Assembly (NCBI RefSeq): GCF_020880695.1
Contig: NZ_JAJIWO010000006.1
Location: 62,001-126,000, forward strand
Reading direction: 5' to 3'
DNA from: Mucilaginibacter sp. UR6-11
Lineage (GTDB): Bacteria > Bacteroidota > Bacteroidia > Sphingobacteriales > Sphingobacteriaceae
DNA: 64,000 nt
In this document: one piece after another, positions 26,106 to 35,526 of the stretch
How positions within the stretch are numbered: position 1 is the first letter of the stretch
How the letters are laid out: each line of letters begins with the position of its first letter
Program-made: the position numbers and the translations under genes
Notes under the pieces: model-generated
Seen by the model: only the letters and a program-made list of their open reading frames with translations
Told to the model about the DNA's origin: nothing
The model's database searches: none

Positions 26106-27275
26106 TTATTTATTCCAACCCGCGGTATTATAGCCCCCGTACCATAAACTCATGAAAAGCTTACCTGTAAAAGTGACCCTTTTAGGTTTTAACGCCGCCA
26201 TTTCGTTTAAAATAGTCAGTAAAGCATTGCCCATGTTTTTATAGTCCATAGTATTGATTAACTGTAATGACCTGTCGGACATTGCTTTTTTTGATGCCTC
26301 ATCCAGCATGATAAATTTTAAGATCTTCCCGGCTATTTCGTTAACATCATACGGATCAAAAACAAAACCGTTGCCGCCCTCCTGCAAAAGTGCATTGGCA
26401 GCGTTAATTTTTTTACTAAGCAGCACCGGCAATGCCGCCGCCATAGCCTCATTGACCACCAGCCCCCAGCTTTCGGCAAAACTTGCCAAAATAAAAGCGT
26501 CGGCATTGAACAGATAAGCCGGTATATCTTTATTGGCAACTACGCCTAAAAATTCAACCCGCTTTAGCTGAAGATCTGCCTGTAATTGCATTAGGCTGTC
26601 TTGTTCAGGGCCCGAACCCACGATCTGTAATTTATAGGTATCGTTCTGCTGTTCAACATGCTGCCATGCCCTTAACAGGTTGTCTATATTTTTTATTGCA
26701 ACCAACCTGGCAACACATATAATTACGTTATGGTTAAATTCTTTTTTACGGTTGGTTTTAAACAGCTCATTGTCGATGGTATTATACCCGTGAAAGAACC
26801 ACGGCTTCTCAAACACACCGGTATACTCCGCATCGTAATCAGCAGACGGGAGCCACAAAGCGTCAGCCAGGCCGATAATCGTATCTTTTATATATTGTAC
26901 AAATGGGTTTCGTTTAATGTCTGATGGCTTGCCGTCATCAAACATGATAAAATGTTTATGATGTTTTCTGCACCAGTTTACCCCTAAGGCACCTGAGAAA
27001 AACACGATCGACCCGCCTATGATAACATCGGGGTTTATCTCATCCAGTTTGGCAAATAATTTATTTTTTATTTCGGCTTTTGTCAGTTCATTATAACTAT
27101 GACCGGGGAATAAGCAATTATCGGTATCAAGCGGATCAAATGCATAAGGCGATCCTTGTCCAAAAAGCTCAATAGCATATAAGGTAATATGATGATCTGC
27201 CAAAAATTGACGCAGATATTTTATACGCCCCTTCCAGTAAACACGCAAATCATTATGTACTATTACTACCTTCAT
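26106..27275 (-). CDS. Glycosyltransferase, GT4-like
   Basis: 389 residues from ATG 27275 (an ATG at 27299 overlapping the upstream gene end is possible). MKVVIVHNDLRVYWKGRI is an N-terminal Rossmann strand. The GT-B C-terminal half has VARLVAIKNIDNLLRAW, LQIVGSGPEQDSL and the Glu-x7-Glu motif in ESWGLVVNEAMAAALPVLLS. It would transfer a sugar from a nucleotide donor to the growing repeat unit at the inner membrane's cytoplasmic face. Spacing from the GT2 gene is one base. Confidence 0.87.
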   Translation of the reverse strand: MKVVIVHNDLRVYWKGRIKYLRQFLADHHITLYAIELFGQGSPYAFDPLDTDNCLFPGHSYNELTKAEIKNKLFAKLDEINPDVIIGGSIVFFSGALGVNWCRKHHKHFIMFDDGKPSDIKRNPFVQYIKDTIIGLADALWLPSADYDAEYTGVFEKPWFFHGYNTIDNELFKTNRKKEFNHNVIICVARLVAIKNIDNLLRAWQHVEQQNDTYKLQIVGSGPEQDSLMQLQADLQLKRVEFLGVVANKDIPAYLFNADAFILASFAESWGLVVNEAMAAALPVLLSKKINAANALLQEGGNGFVFDPYDVNEIAGKILKFIMLDEASKKAMSDRSLQLINTMDYKNMGNALLTILNEMAALKPKRVTFTGKLFMSLWYGGYNTAGWNK

Positions 27276-27276
27276 T

Positions 27277-28143
27277 TTAGTCTTTTTTATACTTGTCATA
27301 AATTACCGGCAGTAGGGTTTTTAGCCACAATTTTAAAACGGCCGCCGGATAATTTAACGGGAAAAATTTCCTGATATAGCGTAAATAGCTTCTGGATTCG
27401 ATACCCTTTGGGCTGCGCATATAAGCAATGCGCTTTTTTAGCGAATGCGCCGATGACAACCAGGGTTTGCCATGATCATAATCGCATGAACCATAATAAC
27501 CGGGTGCAACCCAAACTTTAGCACCGTGTTTTTTTGCATTTAAAGTATAATCAAAATCGGCAAAGCTGTGGATGTACCGGTCTGACAATATCCCGATTTT
27601 ATTGACAGTGCCCTGATCAATCAGCATGATATTGGCATTGCCAAGATCACACTCTTTTAAATCGTTAGCATCCGGTTCGATCATTACCGCATCACCATTA
27701 TAGCTATTCAGCAATTTGCGGCCGCCATAAGTGATCCGGGTAAGGTCCGGGTTCTGGACGGTACCCACGAGCACATTTTCTTTTTCTGCTGATTTAGGGT
27801 AGGCTGCCAGGAGTTTCTCAATCGCGTTATCAAACAGCTTAACATCATCATTTAATAAAATATAAAAGTCATAATCAGCTGTTTCTCTTACCTGCTGCCA
27901 AAGCCTACGCATACCACCGGCCCAAAACAATGAACCTGAACCTGTTATTAAATTTACCGACGGAAAATGCTCACGGATATAATTTGCTGTTCCATCGGGC
28001 GACTGATCATCAAGCATATAAATATCAAGCTGATACCCTTGAGGTACGTATTGATTGGTCAGACTTTTTAAAAAAGCTTTGGTTTTTTCTAACCGGTTGT
28101 ATGAGCAGGCCATTGCCGCTATTTTTAATACTCTGGCGTCCAC
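27277..28143 (-). CDS. Glycosyltransferase family 2
   Basis: 288 residues, starting at a GTG (28143); the alternative ATG at residue 11 would cut the first beta-strand. Motifs are MACSYNRLEKTKAFLKSL, YMLDDQSPDGT (first Asp pair) and ILLNDDVKLF (DxD equivalent, donor/metal site). It has no membrane segment. It should add a sugar to the lipid-linked repeat unit. Gap to the upstream GT4 gene is nine bases. Confidence 0.87.
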   Translation of the reverse strand: MDARVLKIAAMACSYNRLEKTKAFLKSLTNQYVPQGYQLDIYMLDDQSPDGTANYIREHFPSVNLITGSGSLFWAGGMRRLWQQVRETADYDFYILLNDDVKLFDNAIEKLLAAYPKSAEKENVLVGTVQNPDLTRITYGGRKLLNSYNGDAVMIEPDANDLKECDLGNANIMLIDQGTVNKIGILSDRYIHSFADFDYTLNAKKHGAKVWVAPGYYGSCDYDHGKPWLSSAHSLKKRIAYMRSPKGIESRSYLRYIRKFFPLNYPAAVLKLWLKTLLPVIYDKYKKD

Positions 28144-28152
28144 TTTAATTAT

Positions 28153-29394
28153 TTAATATTGATCAGCTGACACATCTTCGTAAATAGCCAGCAGCTCCCG
28201 CGTTATGGTTTCGATGTTATGCCTTAATAAACCACGTATGCGGGCTTTCTTACCCATGGCAATGGCTAACTCTTTATTCTCATTTAATTCAATTATAGCG
28301 CCCGTCATCGAGTATGGGTCGCCATCCTGGATCAGTAAACCGTCATGGCCATCGGTAATCAGGCTGCCGGTACCGCCCGCATAAGTCGCAATACAAGGCA
28401 TACCCAGTAATAATGCTTCGCATAAACTATTTGGGCTATTTTCAATATGCGATGTTGCCACATAGATATTGGCTTTCAACAAGGCGTCAACCAGCGACTG
28501 TTCATCCAGTTTGCCCATAAATATAATATTGTCCGACAACGGCTTACCTGTACTTTTTGAAGCTATTTTTACAATCTCATCCGTTTTGCTTATACCGGCC
28601 ACCCCCCACTTAAAGTTTATATGATGAAGGTCAAGTAAATGGGCAGAGAAAATTATTGTTTCTATGCCTTTATAAATATCCGGCCCGTTAATAGTCATTA
28701 AGGTTAATTGCGCCGACGCTTGATATTGCCATTCGGATGTATAAAACAAATCGCGCAATATCTCGTCGTTATGAAAATAACGTGCCTGCGGCGCCAGTAC
28801 TCGCGATACCCTTCGGTCCCACGCTGTGCGGCCTATTAAATTTTTGGTGTGCTTAAAAATATCCAGCTCCCTGTTACGGGCCTTGCTAAAGAGAAAATAG
28901 GTATTAATTGCCGTGCGGAAAAACAATAGATTTTTAATTCTGGCCTTTCTTAAAACGTCTAAGAAAGTTATTTTAGAAAAATACTTGTACTTATAAACCG
29001 TTATGATCCCCTGTATAGAAACTACCGTTGGGATATTGGTAAATTTTTGAATTAAGCCAAAAGGAAACTCGGTGCCATGTACATGGATAACATCGGGTTT
29101 TATCCTGTCTATGATTTCAACAAATTTTTCAATGTCTTCTTTAGGTTCAAGGGTATTAAATACGCGACGGCCTATTTTTGAAACGTCGCCGTTAGTAAAC
29201 CTTTTAACAGGATAATAGGTAGTTTGCCCTAATGTAAATGGCTCCACTTCGCGCTCATAATAAAAAGCGACTGACAAGTGTACTTTTGATTGAATGCTTT
29301 TCTCCAATGATTTTATCCAACCGCCGCCGGTAGGTTTATCATTTAAATAAGACTCGCTTAATGAAGGCGTAAAACAAAACCAGAGAACTTTCAA
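28153..29394 (-). CDS. Glycosyltransferase, GT4 family
   Basis: 413 residues. KVLWFCFTPSL starts the N-terminal Rossmann fold, and HVHGTEFPFGLI lies in the acceptor lobe. The donor-binding lobe has GPDIYKGIETIIFSAHLL, NIIFMGKLDEQSLVDALLKANIYVATS and the Glu-x7-Glu motif ENSPNSLCEALLLGMPCIATYAGG. It acts in the exopolysaccharide repeat-unit pathway. It is 12 bases after the polymerase-like gene. Confidence 0.88.
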   Translation of the reverse strand: MKVLWFCFTPSLSESYLNDKPTGGGWIKSLEKSIQSKVHLSVAFYYEREVEPFTLGQTTYYPVKRFTNGDVSKIGRRVFNTLEPKEDIEKFVEIIDRIKPDVIHVHGTEFPFGLIQKFTNIPTVVSIQGIITVYKYKYFSKITFLDVLRKARIKNLLFFRTAINTYFLFSKARNRELDIFKHTKNLIGRTAWDRRVSRVLAPQARYFHNDEILRDLFYTSEWQYQASAQLTLMTINGPDIYKGIETIIFSAHLLDLHHINFKWGVAGISKTDEIVKIASKSTGKPLSDNIIFMGKLDEQSLVDALLKANIYVATSHIENSPNSLCEALLLGMPCIATYAGGTGSLITDGHDGLLIQDGDPYSMTGAIIELNENKELAIAMGKKARIRGLLRHNIETITRELLAIYEDVSADQY

Positions 29395-29406
29395 TTTCTA
29401 TTTATT

Positions 29407-30687
29407 TTATATAATCGTTTTATTCAAAAAGGAATGACGTTTTTGTCCTCCATTCTCCAGCTCCGGTTCGTCAAATTGGTGTTGGTCATCTTCTTCAATT
29501 TCTTCCGGCTGTGCATAATAATGTAAAAAAAACAGGGCAGTTGCTATGGGTAATACAAATATCGACTCGCCAAAGCCCAGGATGAGTATTAATATAACAC
29601 AATAGAAGGCTTGTTCAAAATTTACGGTAAAAGTTCTAAAAAAAAGATATCCCCTGTATAACATAAACACCAGGCCTATAACCCCAAACTTAGCGCAAAA
29701 CTCAAAGATCCCATTAGATATATTAATATTTTTTAAAATAGGCTGTGTTTCTGTAAAGATATTTGACACTCCAAAAATAAGCTGCGCCCCAAATAATTTA
29801 TAAATCAAAAGCAGGCTGGCAAACCGGTTCAGCGCGAAGGACTCTCCTGTTTGCAGGTAATACCTACTTAGGTATTCAATATTTTGCAGGCTGTATAAAT
29901 CATGTTTATAGGTCTGCACAATTTTATCGGCTAAAAAAGGAAGTTCAAAGACCATTATTAAAATCACCGGCACAGCCAATATCGTTAAGAAACTAAACTT
30001 TACTCCGCGCGCCCTGAAGAATAATATCATAACTACCAATAAACCTATAAACGAGGTAGTAGAAAGCGTAGTGATAATGGCAACTATAATCCATACGGCC
30101 CTTTTATCCATTACAAAGCTGTTGTACATTAAATGAAATACCAGGCCCAGGTTTAAAAAGAAGCCATAGGCACCGGGTTCCCAGGCAAAACCGCAATTTT
30201 GCAGCGTATGAGCCTTGGTATATACAAATACAATAAAATTGGTATAGTCATAATCGCGGTAAGGCGGCAGGCCAATTGAGGTACCGATATTGTATAGCGC
30301 ATTGCCGGCCACCAGTTGCACCAAATAAAAGGGTATCGAAATAATGACCAGGTCAATAATCACCTTTGATAAGTAATATAGCGCGCGGTCTTTTAACAAA
30401 GCACAAAATAAAAAACTCGGCAGGATATATTTAAACAGATAAATTATATCGCTGACAAAATAGTTTAATGGCAGGTGAACCAGAAAAAGAGAACGAAAAG
30501 AACAATAGCCTATGTAGATGAGCGCAAATTTGCCAAAAAGCCGGATATCTCTTTTATTAAATCTATCGTATTCAATGCCTATCCAGATAAAAATAAATTC
30601 AATAATAAACCAGTCTATATTAAAGAACGAAACAAATGTACCGTTTGCCGATAGTAGTATAAAAAGGAATGTTGCAAAATAATACAT
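29407..30687 (-). CDS. Wzy-like O-antigen/exopolysaccharide polymerase
   Basis: 426 residues with about ten hydrophobic helices and a large extracytoplasmic loop (about residues 260-320, containing YLSRYYLQTGESFALNRF). NCGFAWEPGAYGFFLNLGL is the WEPG motif common to Bacteroidota Wzy/WaaL-like proteins. Such proteins polymerise lipid-linked repeat units in the inner membrane. No Wzx flippase gene is adjacent. A charged C-terminal tail (EEIEEDDQHQFDEPELE) faces the cytoplasm. Ligase activity cannot be excluded. Confidence 0.75.
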   Translation of the reverse strand: MYYFATFLFILLSANGTFVSFFNIDWFIIEFIFIWIGIEYDRFNKRDIRLFGKFALIYIGYCSFRSLFLVHLPLNYFVSDIIYLFKYILPSFLFCALLKDRALYYLSKVIIDLVIISIPFYLVQLVAGNALYNIGTSIGLPPYRDYDYTNFIVFVYTKAHTLQNCGFAWEPGAYGFFLNLGLVFHLMYNSFVMDKRAVWIIVAIITTLSTTSFIGLLVVMILFFRARGVKFSFLTILAVPVILIMVFELPFLADKIVQTYKHDLYSLQNIEYLSRYYLQTGESFALNRFASLLLIYKLFGAQLIFGVSNIFTETQPILKNINISNGIFEFCAKFGVIGLVFMLYRGYLFFRTFTVNFEQAFYCVILILILGFGESIFVLPIATALFFLHYYAQPEEIEEDDQHQFDEPELENGGQKRHSFLNKTII

Positions 30688-30733
30688 ACCTGGTTAATAG
30701 AATATTGGATATTGATTCAATGGGCGTTATTAA

Positions 30734-33061
30734 TTATCCCCGGGTAACGAAGTAATCTTTATAGCCGTCTCTGACTTGTTCAACCCCATTAAAAACTATG
30801 CTCATATTAGGTAATTGCTGATCAGTATATAGTTTATTTATAAACGGAATTTGTGATTTCGACGTAAAGTCCTTCCTGATAACATACAAGGTAATATCAC
30901 ATAACCTCGATACTATATTTGCGTCCCCGATCACCTGTAAGGGCGAGGTATCGATCAATATATGGTCATAATGCAGGCGCAGCCAGTCCAGCAATATTTC
31001 GATCCTTTTGCGATCCAATAGCTCCGAAAAATTCGGAATGAATTGCCCGCTGGTGATCACATCAAGGTTGCGGTAGGTAACCGTATTTTGAATAACTTCT
31101 TCTTTTAATGACTCCCAGTTTAAATAGCTACTCATGCCCGGATGCGAGCCCGGTAAATTAAAGATTTCAGCCATTATAGGGCGGTATAAATTTAATTCAA
31201 GGATGATAGTTTTCTTTCCGGAAGTGGCTAATGCAACGCCCAGATTTGAGGCTACAAAACTTCTGCCCTCACCTGCTACGCTTGATGCAATTAAAGTAAC
31301 CCGGCCATTGTTTTCATTATCATGCAGATAATGGAGTTGCGTACGTAAACTTCTGAATTGCTCAACCGACATAAAATTGATCTTGTCGTTCACAGCATCG
31401 GTAACAATGGGCGATTTTAATTTAACCTCTTCTAGTTCGGCCGAAATAGGTATTGGTAAGGTTTTTTCAATATTACGCCGGCTGGTTACCTGGTTCTTTA
31501 TGGTTTCTCTTAAATAAATTAAACCGGCCGGTATAAGCAGGCCCAATATCAATGCGGCGATAAAAGGCAGCAAAGCCTTTGATTTTTTTAACGGAAGTAC
31601 ATAGGCCAGATCTACCAGGCGCGCATTTGTTAACGTGGCAGCATAGCTTAAAGCTGTCTCCTCACGTTTTTGAAGCAGGATATTATAAAGCGTTTCTTTA
31701 CTGGCCTGCAAACGTTTTAAAGCCGCCAGTTCCCTGTCTTCGCCGGGGATGCTTTCAATAGACGATCTGAATTTTGTACCAAAACCCAGCAATTCGGCCC
31801 GTGTTACCTGTAATGATGATTTAATATTATTGATATTTTCTTTTATAGCTGCCCTGGTTGTTGCAATCTGCTGGTTGATCGGATCAAAAACGGGATTCTT
31901 TTCAGGGGTGGTTCCCAGCAGGCGGCTCCGCTCCCGTTGCTGATCGGTATAGCTTTGCACCAGGGCAACCAGGTTTTGATCGGCTATATTTATTGTTGAG
32001 GGTACGGCCCGGTCGGTGACGTTGGGTGCATTAATATAATTCTCAATATCATTAATAACTTTTAACTGAACATTGATATCGTTTAAACGCCCCTGGTTTG
32101 CCTGTGCGTCCTGTAAATACACCTGCGACTGCGCGTTAATATCAGTCAATCCGTGCGAACTCCGGTATTGTTCTACCTGTTTCTCCGCATAATTCAGCTC
32201 AACCGACAGCGAGTCAAGCCTTTGATCAATAAAATCAAGCGTACTTTTAGTCTTGCTGTTTTTTTCGGCTATTTCATTTTTATTATAGAGATTGATCAGA
32301 TAGTTAATAAAATCCTGCCCCCGTTGTGGTATCTGATCCTTAACAGTGATATCCACTGCCGACGACTCCATTTTGTCTTTCAGCGCAACGTCCAGGCTAC
32401 CCTGGTAATTATCGGTTACAACTTTGGGGTCGGTTAGGTTAATAATAATGGTTGAGCCGATATATTTTCTGAGGTTGGCTGTCGGCGTAAGTTGCCAGGT
32501 ACCTGCTGATGTTGAGACGTCGCTTGAAAAACTGTATTCTGTGCCCTCTGTTTCCGGGTCGTCTGATGTTTTTAGCAAAAATTTATCAGCGTTCAGGATA
32601 ACTATCGTGAGCCTTTGATTTAAATCACGGCTGCCCCTGATCAGGTTAAATAACACGGGCGAATTGTCTTTATAAAGATCCTCTTTTAAATGATTGGCCA
32701 AAACCTGGTAGGAAACCCATAATTGAAGATCTCTGACCACCGATTCAACCAGCCGTCTCGACTGTAATATCTCTACATCATTTTCGATTTTTTTTGGTGC
32801 GTTACCCATCCCCAGGTCCTGTAAAGATGATTTAATATCGCCGCTATTTTTGTCATCCTGCAAAAGCATGGTCGCTTTAATATCATATACCGGTTTAGTT
32901 ACTACATGATACGCATAGGCGCCAATCATCATTATTATGGTAAATAATAAAAATACCGGCCAGTAATACACATATTTTACCAATATTTCACGCAGGTCAA
33001 AGTCGTCGTCTATTAATGGAGGACGCCTGTTAGCATGCGTGGTGGCTTTTTGTGCACACAT
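30734..33061 (-). CDS. Wzc-like polysaccharide co-polymerase with degenerate BY-kinase domain
   Basis: 775 residues. A Wzz domain occupies the N-terminal half, with TM1 about 31-53, a periplasmic coiled-coil region (LDSLSVELNYAEKQVEQYRSS), and TM2 about 497-520. The cytoplasmic C-terminus has the BY-kinase fold, but the Walker A is GEGRSF with Arg600 (codon AGA, 31264-31262) in place of Lys. Walker A' reads LELNLYRP, where the usual catalytic Asp is Asn624. Walker B HILIDTSPL keeps its Asp. The C-terminal Tyr cluster is reduced to DGYKDYF. It likely organises chain length and export with Wza; autokinase activity is doubtful. Gap to wza is two bases. Confidence 0.88.
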   Translation of the reverse strand: MCAQKATTHANRRPPLIDDDFDLREILVKYVYYWPVFLLFTIIMMIGAYAYHVVTKPVYDIKATMLLQDDKNSGDIKSSLQDLGMGNAPKKIENDVEILQSRRLVESVVRDLQLWVSYQVLANHLKEDLYKDNSPVLFNLIRGSRDLNQRLTIVILNADKFLLKTSDDPETEGTEYSFSSDVSTSAGTWQLTPTANLRKYIGSTIIINLTDPKVVTDNYQGSLDVALKDKMESSAVDITVKDQIPQRGQDFINYLINLYNKNEIAEKNSKTKSTLDFIDQRLDSLSVELNYAEKQVEQYRSSHGLTDINAQSQVYLQDAQANQGRLNDINVQLKVINDIENYINAPNVTDRAVPSTINIADQNLVALVQSYTDQQRERSRLLGTTPEKNPVFDPINQQIATTRAAIKENINNIKSSLQVTRAELLGFGTKFRSSIESIPGEDRELAALKRLQASKETLYNILLQKREETALSYAATLTNARLVDLAYVLPLKKSKALLPFIAALILGLLIPAGLIYLRETIKNQVTSRRNIEKTLPIPISAELEEVKLKSPIVTDAVNDKINFMSVEQFRSLRTQLHYLHDNENNGRVTLIASSVAGEGRSFVASNLGVALATSGKKTIILELNLYRPIMAEIFNLPGSHPGMSSYLNWESLKEEVIQNTVTYRNLDVITSGQFIPNFSELLDRKRIEILLDWLRLHYDHILIDTSPLQVIGDANIVSRLCDITLYVIRKDFTSKSQIPFINKLYTDQQLPNMSIVFNGVEQVRDGYKDYFVTRG

Positions 33062-33063
33062 AT

Positions 33064-33900
33064 TTATTTACTGTTGTGATATAAAAAGTACGAAGTAACA
33101 ACTACCCCTGCTGTTGTGATTACCGCCAATACGGTTGTTAACGTACGGTATCCCCTGTCAAGCGGCGCATATTTTATCCGGTCCGGCTCAACATAAATCA
33201 CGTCATTATTCTGCAAGTAATAATAGGGCGATGAAAATATCTTTTTCGATGTCAGATCAACCGGCAAATATTCACGTTTACCATCATATTCGCGGATAAG
33301 TATTACGTTTTTACGCTTTGCAGTAATATTTAAATCTCCGGCAAGGCCCAACGCTTCCATAATGGTAATACGCTCGTTTTGGATAGTATATACATCCGGC
33401 CGTAAAACATCACCCATAACCGAAATTTTGAAATTTAATATCCTGATATTAACAATCGGCTGTTTAAGATATTGTTCCAATAACGGGTTCAGTTTCGCAG
33501 CCAGTCCGTCGGTCGTCATTCCGGTTACTTTCATTTTACCCAGGTAGGGTAAATCAATTTCGCCGGCGGGGCTAACCCTGTAGCCAAACACCGGGTTAGC
33601 GTTGGTGTTTTCGCTGCCGTTGGGTATATTGCTCTTGTTGGTACCGCCGCCATTATTATCGTTGTTGCCATTTATTCTCGTATTTGCTGATGAGAACTCA
33701 TTAACGGGGCTCAAACTGTTTACATTAATACCAAGCAGATCACCGGGTTGTATTTTTAAAGGAGTGTAATTATCAATGCTTTCCTGCGATATTTTTGTAT
33801 GGTCAAGATCCTGAAAATAAGGTATTGTTTTATAGCTTGAGCAAGACATACTGAATAATAATACGGCTAAAAAAAATACTTTACTGGCGTTGGATCTCAT
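33064..33900 (-). CDS. Wza-like polysaccharide export lipoprotein
   Basis: 278 residues from ATG 33900. The signal peptide ends in lipobox FSMSC (Cys near 20). The Poly_export domain begins with LKIQPGDLLGINV, followed by YRVSPAGEIDLPYLGKMKVTG and SLBB-like QPIVNIRILNFKISVMGDVLRPDVYTI. A C-terminal helix (about 252-272) probably spans the outer membrane. It forms the outer-membrane exit for the polysaccharide. It is the promoter-proximal gene of the nine-gene operon. Confidence 0.9.
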   Translation of the reverse strand: MRSNASKVFFLAVLLFSMSCSSYKTIPYFQDLDHTKISQESIDNYTPLKIQPGDLLGINVNSLSPVNEFSSANTRINGNNDNNGGGTNKSNIPNGSENTNANPVFGYRVSPAGEIDLPYLGKMKVTGMTTDGLAAKLNPLLEQYLKQPIVNIRILNFKISVMGDVLRPDVYTIQNERITIMEALGLAGDLNITAKRKNVILIREYDGKREYLPVDLTSKKIFSSPYYYLQNNDVIYVEPDRIKYAPLDRGYRTLTTVLAVITTAGVVVTSYFLYHNSK

Positions 33901-34340
33901 TATTTGCAATCTTTAAATAGTTGTTTCGAAATTAGTCATTACTTTGGTATCGCGGGGTTGGTAGTTATTAACAAGAGCTATTTAATTAACAATAATTTGA
34001 CATACGGGTCAACCTAAACCAATTAGCGATAACATGACGCGTTAATGAACGTGGATGTAGTGCAACAGACGTTTTCCGTGATCAGCCACATGTATGCAAT
34101 AATTATGCGCTGTTGGCTGTTAAGTATGATTTTTATGGAAAGTTGAAAGCAGCGGGCCGGTTTTCACAGCTAAATCAGTCAACATAAAAACAAATTTTAA
34201 TACCCGAATTAAATCGTGCAGTTAGGGCCCGTTGCGCATTTTGCCTGCTTTCTGTAGAAATCGTGTAATACTGCGTATAAATTTCCCCAATTATGAAATT
34301 TTAAACTGGTTAATAATAACTTTGGAATATCTTAAACACT
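33901..34340. other. Divergent intergenic region upstream of the exopolysaccharide operon
   Basis: About 440 bases, AT-rich, between the EPS operon and the MOSC gene. I see a -7 box for the MOSC gene (34317-34324) but no perfect -7 box for wza. A 33-codon frame at 34045-34146 on the plus strand looks accidental. No JUMPstart-like or ops sequence was found. Confidence 0.4.
34317..34324 (+). promoter_or_regulatory. Predicted -7 box of the MOSC/SelW pair
   Basis: TAACTTTG matches TAnnTTTG exactly. Initiation near 34329 gives a leader of about 12 bases to the ATG at 34341. Confidence 0.42.
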
Positions 34341-35165
34341 ATGCTTCGGATCAGCGAATTGTACATTTATCCAGTTAAGTCGTTAGGCGGCATACAGCTT
34401 AATAAGGCAACAGTTACAGACAGAGGTTTTAAATATGACCGAAGGTGGATGCTGATAGACGAAAATAACAGGTTCATTTCGCAACGTGAGCACGCGATAA
34501 TGGCATTGTTCAATACCAGCATCTCCGCCGGCTATTTAACCGTAACCTATTCCGGCACTAATCATTCAATTAACCTGTCATTAACACCTGTAAAAGAAAA
34601 CGTTATGCCTGTCACTATTTGGGACGACACGTGTTTGGCCCAACCGGTTAGCGACGAGGCCGACGAATGGTTTTCACGCCTATTAGGCATTAATGTCCGG
34701 TTAGTTTTTATGCCGGATGATACCAGGCGCGTCACAGATCCGCAATATGCACCGGCAGATAGTATAACCTCTTTTTCTGACGCCTATCCTTTTTTGATGA
34801 TTGGCCGGGCATCACTTGATGACCTTAATCAACGGTTAAAAAACAGCCTGCCAATGAACCGGTTCAGGCCCAACATCGTGTTTACAGGCGGGCAGCCCTA
34901 TCAGGAAGATACGATGGACAAACTTACCATCAACAATATCGTGTTTAACGGTGTAAAGCTCTGTGCCCGGTGTAATATTATTACCATTAACCAAAGTGAT
35001 GCTTCAATAGCAAAAGAGCCCGTTAAAACGCTGGCATCTTACCGGGCCAGAAACAACAAAATATATTTTGGGCAGAACCTGGTTCACTCAGGCACCGGCA
35101 TTATTGCTGTTGGTGATGAGTTAACGGTACTGACTACACATGATGAACCTGCATTTATTATTTAA
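34341..35165 (+). CDS. MOSC domain-containing protein (YcbX/mARC-like)
   Basis: 274 residues. The N-terminal MOSC beta-barrel (ELYIYPVKSLGGIQLNKA, DRRWMLIDENNRFISQRE) is followed by the MOSC domain with NRFRPNIVFTGGQPYQEDTMDKL and LCARCNIITINQ. In mARC/YcbX proteins the Cys in this region ligates molybdenum. The likely role is reduction of N-hydroxylated compounds or sulfur transfer to a molybdenum cofactor (family knowledge). It has no C-terminal ferredoxin domain, so an electron donor must come from elsewhere. The SelW-like gene follows after 5 bases. Confidence 0.85.
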   Translation: MLRISELYIYPVKSLGGIQLNKATVTDRGFKYDRRWMLIDENNRFISQREHAIMALFNTSISAGYLTVTYSGTNHSINLSLTPVKENVMPVTIWDDTCLAQPVSDEADEWFSRLLGINVRLVFMPDDTRRVTDPQYAPADSITSFSDAYPFLMIGRASLDDLNQRLKNSLPMNRFRPNIVFTGGQPYQEDTMDKLTINNIVFNGVKLCARCNIITINQSDASIAKEPVKTLASYRARNNKIYFGQNLVHSGTGIIAVGDELTVLTTHDEPAFII

Positions 35166-35170
35166 CACCC

Positions 35171-35455
35171 ATGAAACCTACTATTACCATTGAATATTGC
35201 CCTAAGTGCCACTGGCTGTTGCGTGCGGCCTATATGGCCCAGGAGTTATTGACTACGTTTGAAGATGACCTTTACGGAGTTACCTTACACCCAAGCGAAA
35301 TTGCCGGGCGCTACACCCTGAAAATTGATAGCGAAATGTTATTTGACCGTAAAGCGGCCGGCCGTTTCCCCGAGATCAAAGAGCTTAAACAATTGGTACG
35401 CGATAAGGTAAATCCGGGTAAAAATCTGGGGCACTCAGACAATATTGTAAAATAA
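35171..35455 (+). CDS. SelT/SelW/SelH (Rdx) family thioredoxin-fold protein, Cys form
   Basis: 94 residues. The N-terminal redox motif is Cys10-Pro-Lys-Cys13 in ITIEYCPKCHW, where animal SelW has Cys-x-x-Sec. The fold continues with LHPSEIAGRYTLKID and ends VRDKVNPGKNLGHSD, where KVNPGKxLGHSD is the family signature. It is probably a small cytosolic redox or thiol-handling protein. Five bases from the MOSC gene, it is surely co-transcribed. Confidence 0.88.
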   Translation: MKPTITIEYCPKCHWLLRAAYMAQELLTTFEDDLYGVTLHPSEIAGRYTLKIDSEMLFDRKAAGRFPEIKELKQLVRDKVNPGKNLGHSDNIVK

Positions 35456-35478
35456 GTATACTAAATCGGTATTTTTAA

Positions 35479-35507
35479 TTGCTTTACAATTCTTTAATTT
35501 ATATTTG
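35479..35507 (+). promoter_or_regulatory. Predicted promoter of the Rrf2 regulator
   Basis: A TTG at 35479-35481 and a perfect -7 box TATATTTG at 35500-35507 are separated by 18 bases, close to the Bacteroidota -33/-7 consensus. Predicted initiation near 35512 gives a 15-base leader. This is one of the two best promoters in the window. Confidence 0.6.
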
Positions 35508-35526
35508 TTAGTTATTGACTTAAAAA

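Noticed and set aside
34045..34146. 33-codon plus-strand frame in the EPS upstream region
   Set aside because: No promoter, no family, Met-rich chance composition; retained only as part of the intergenic description.
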